A stretch of DNA of 21,477 nt from UBA1801 sp035353395. Lineage in GTDB: Bacteria; Acidobacteriota; Holophagae; Holophagales; Holophagaceae. Each line of letters starts with the position of its first letter. The first letter of the stretch is position 1. The stretch spans positions 1 through 21,477 of the forward strand of contig DAOPZL010000048.1 in the NCBI GenBank assembly GCA_035353395.1, written 5' to 3'. Made by a program: the position numbers and the translations under genes. This document shows positions 20,744 to 21,477 of the stretch, piece after piece. The notes under the pieces were generated by a model. That model saw nothing but the letters and a program-made list of their open reading frames with translations. It was not told where the DNA came from and did not search any database.

Positions 20744-21196
20744 ATGGTCCGGGGGGAAGGCATGAAACAGGCTGAAGCCGCGCCCGGGCTTCCGGAACTC
20801 GACCAGATCGTCGTCGCGCGGTGGGCCCCCGAGGCTTTCCGGCGGTTCCAGTGCGTCTGGCTCACGCACACGCTCAAACTGCCGGCCCGGGAGATCGCCA
20901 GGGCCCTCGAACTGAACGTCTCCACCGTCCGGCGCATCCGGTCGGAATTCGCCCGGGACGGGATGAAGGCCATCGACGGGAAGGGCAATCGAGGCGGACG
21001 GCGGAACGAGTGCATGAGCCTCGAGGAGGAAGAGGCCTTCCTGGGCAGCCACGCGGACCTCTTCGACCGCTCGGGGGCCGCCGACATCAGTGCCCTCAAG
21101 GCCGCCTTCGAGGCGCACGTGGGAAGGACCGTGCACAAGACCACGATCTACCGCCTCCTGGAGCGGCATGGACGGAAGAGGATCCGGCGGCGATGA
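20744..21196 (+). CDS. Stand-alone IS630-type helix-turn-helix protein
   Basis: This 150-aa protein consists only of the DNA-binding part of an IS630/Tc1-like transposase. The first HTH is at about 50-75 (LPAREIARALELNVSTVRRIRSEFARDG), followed by a basic, Gly-rich link. A winged-HTH segment with VGRTVHKTTIYRLLERHGRKRIRRR forms the end. The chain stops just where the DDE catalytic domain normally begins, and the next 130 bp do not encode it in any frame. The ribosome binding site AGGAGGAAGG is seven bases before the ATG, so it looks expressed. It may be a domesticated transposase N-terminus acting as a regulator, or a decayed insertion sequence; a clean start and no visible terminal repeats favour the first. 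A later Met at 20762 is possible. Confidence 0.7.
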   Translation: MVRGEGMKQAEAAPGLPELDQIVVARWAPEAFRRFQCVWLTHTLKLPAREIARALELNVSTVRRIRSEFARDGMKAIDGKGNRGGRRNECMSLEEEEAFLGSHADLFDRSGAADISALKAAFEAHVGRTVHKTTIYRLLERHGRKRIRRR

Positions 21197-21198
21197 GG

Positions 21199-21214
21199 GG
21201 CCTTCCTGGAGGCC
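21199..21214 (+). terminator. Weak hairpin after the HTH gene
   Basis: GGCCT (21199-21203) pairs with AGGCC (21210-21214), with one more T-G pair, around a short loop three bases after the stop codon. No T-run follows. Confidence 0.3.
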
Positions 21215-21266
21215 GGATGATCCTGGCCGGCGCTTGTTTGAACGCAACCCCGGATGACGATTCTCA

Positions 21267-21294
21267 TTGACTGGGGCCTTGGTGGATCTACGAT
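21267..21294 (+). promoter_or_regulatory. Promoter of the DUF3798 gene
   Basis: TTGACT (five of six to the -35 consensus, 21267-21272), a 16-bp spacer and TACGAT (four of six, 21289-21294) precede the start codon by 32 bp. AGGAGG at 21317-21322 is a near-perfect ribosome binding site four bases before the ATG. Confidence 0.6.
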
Positions 21295-21326
21295 AAGGCT
21301 CCATTCTGTTCCCCATAGGAGGCAAC

Positions 21327-21477
21327 ATGACGAGGTTGACGAAGGTCGCCGCTGCGATTGTGCCAGTGACGATGTTCTTTGCAGGATCCAGTGCCTTCGC
21401 CCAGGCGAAGTTCCACGTGGGTGTCGTGACCGGCACCGTTTCCCAGTCCGAGGACGACCTGCGCGGGGCCGAGGCCC
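21327..21477 (+). CDS. Secreted DUF3798 family protein (5' part only)
   Basis: The window ends after about 50 codons. Residues 1-25 form a clear Sec signal peptide (MTRLTKVAAAIVPVTMFFAG, then SSAFA, cleaved before QAKF). The mature start FHVGVVTGTVSQSEDDLRGAE matches my memory of the opening of DUF3798 proteins, a family with a periplasmic-binding-protein-like look whose ligand is not established; some members sit beside ABC permease genes. A strong promoter and ribosome binding site suggest an abundant protein. No lipobox Cys follows the hydrophobic core, so a soluble periplasmic form is expected. The genes downstream, which would show whether a transporter follows, are outside the window. 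Confidence 0.75.
   Translation, partial: MTRLTKVAAAIVPVTMFFAGSSAFAQAKFHVGVVTGTVSQSEDDLRGAEA

Noticed and set aside
20744..21326. A complete IS630 insertion sequence
   Set aside because: No DDE domain in any frame and no terminal inverted repeats or TA duplication were seen around it.
1..21477. CRISPR array, toxin-antitoxin pair or phage genes
   Set aside because: No regularly spaced repeats, no paired small toxin-antitoxin genes and no phage structural or integrase genes were found on reading both strands.

Overview
The window is high-GC bacterial DNA with dense genes on both strands and short AT-rich islands between some of them. An outer-membrane autotransporter shows that the host is Gram-negative. 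Several multidomain sensors and the start of a DUF3798 protein suggest an environmental, possibly anaerobic or facultative bacterium. An Acidobacteriota (Holophagae, Geothrix/Holophaga-like) origin is a reasonable guess, but nothing here proves it. Two runs of exactly 100 N, each flanked by an exact 55-bp direct repeat, show that this is a draft scaffold whose contig ends overlap by one 55-mer.

Region 1 (1-514): two tRNA remnants lie side by side, a central piece of tRNA-Arg(ACG) on + and the 3' part of a CAT-anticodon tRNA on -. An AT-rich, gene-free stretch with a clean palindrome follows. Region 2 (515-12525) holds surface and signalling genes: an autotransporter, a hemerythrin-diguanylate cyclase, a small Cys/His-rich protein, a membrane Cache-like/PAS protein ending in a four-cysteine domain instead of a usual output domain, a PAS hybrid histidine kinase, a GNAT acetyltransferase, a B12-binding-type radical SAM enzyme and a CHASE4-like/HAMP hybrid histidine kinase. 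Neither kinase has a DNA-binding response regulator beside it.

Region 3 (12770-15381) is one large sulfur-trafficking enzyme that fuses CoA-disulfide reductase, rhodanese, TusA and DsrE modules. It is split by the first N gap but is in frame once the overlap is collapsed. Region 4 (15336-20497, all on -) runs DMT exporter, YraN-like protein, L-serine dehydratase, a small unknown protein, an ArsR-type regulator and an MFS transporter. The regulator and transporter overlap by 4 bp, and the regulator's promoter lies inside a long palindrome that reaches almost to its ATG. The MFS gene carries the second N gap and, when collapsed, is about 60-80 residues short in the TM3-TM4 region. Region 5 (20744-21477) holds a stand-alone IS630-type DNA-binding protein without a catalytic domain, then the start of a secreted DUF3798 protein with a good promoter and ribosome binding site.

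Points that most deserve a second look: a shared palindrome AATTCA-N6-TGAATT at two distant intergenic sites (353-370 and 3822-3839); the regulator promoter/operator with a probable leaderless start; the orphan four-Cys output domain; the MFS deletion or hidden segment; and the tRNA remnant junction. No complete mobile element, CRISPR array, toxin-antitoxin pair or recognisable defence system is visible.
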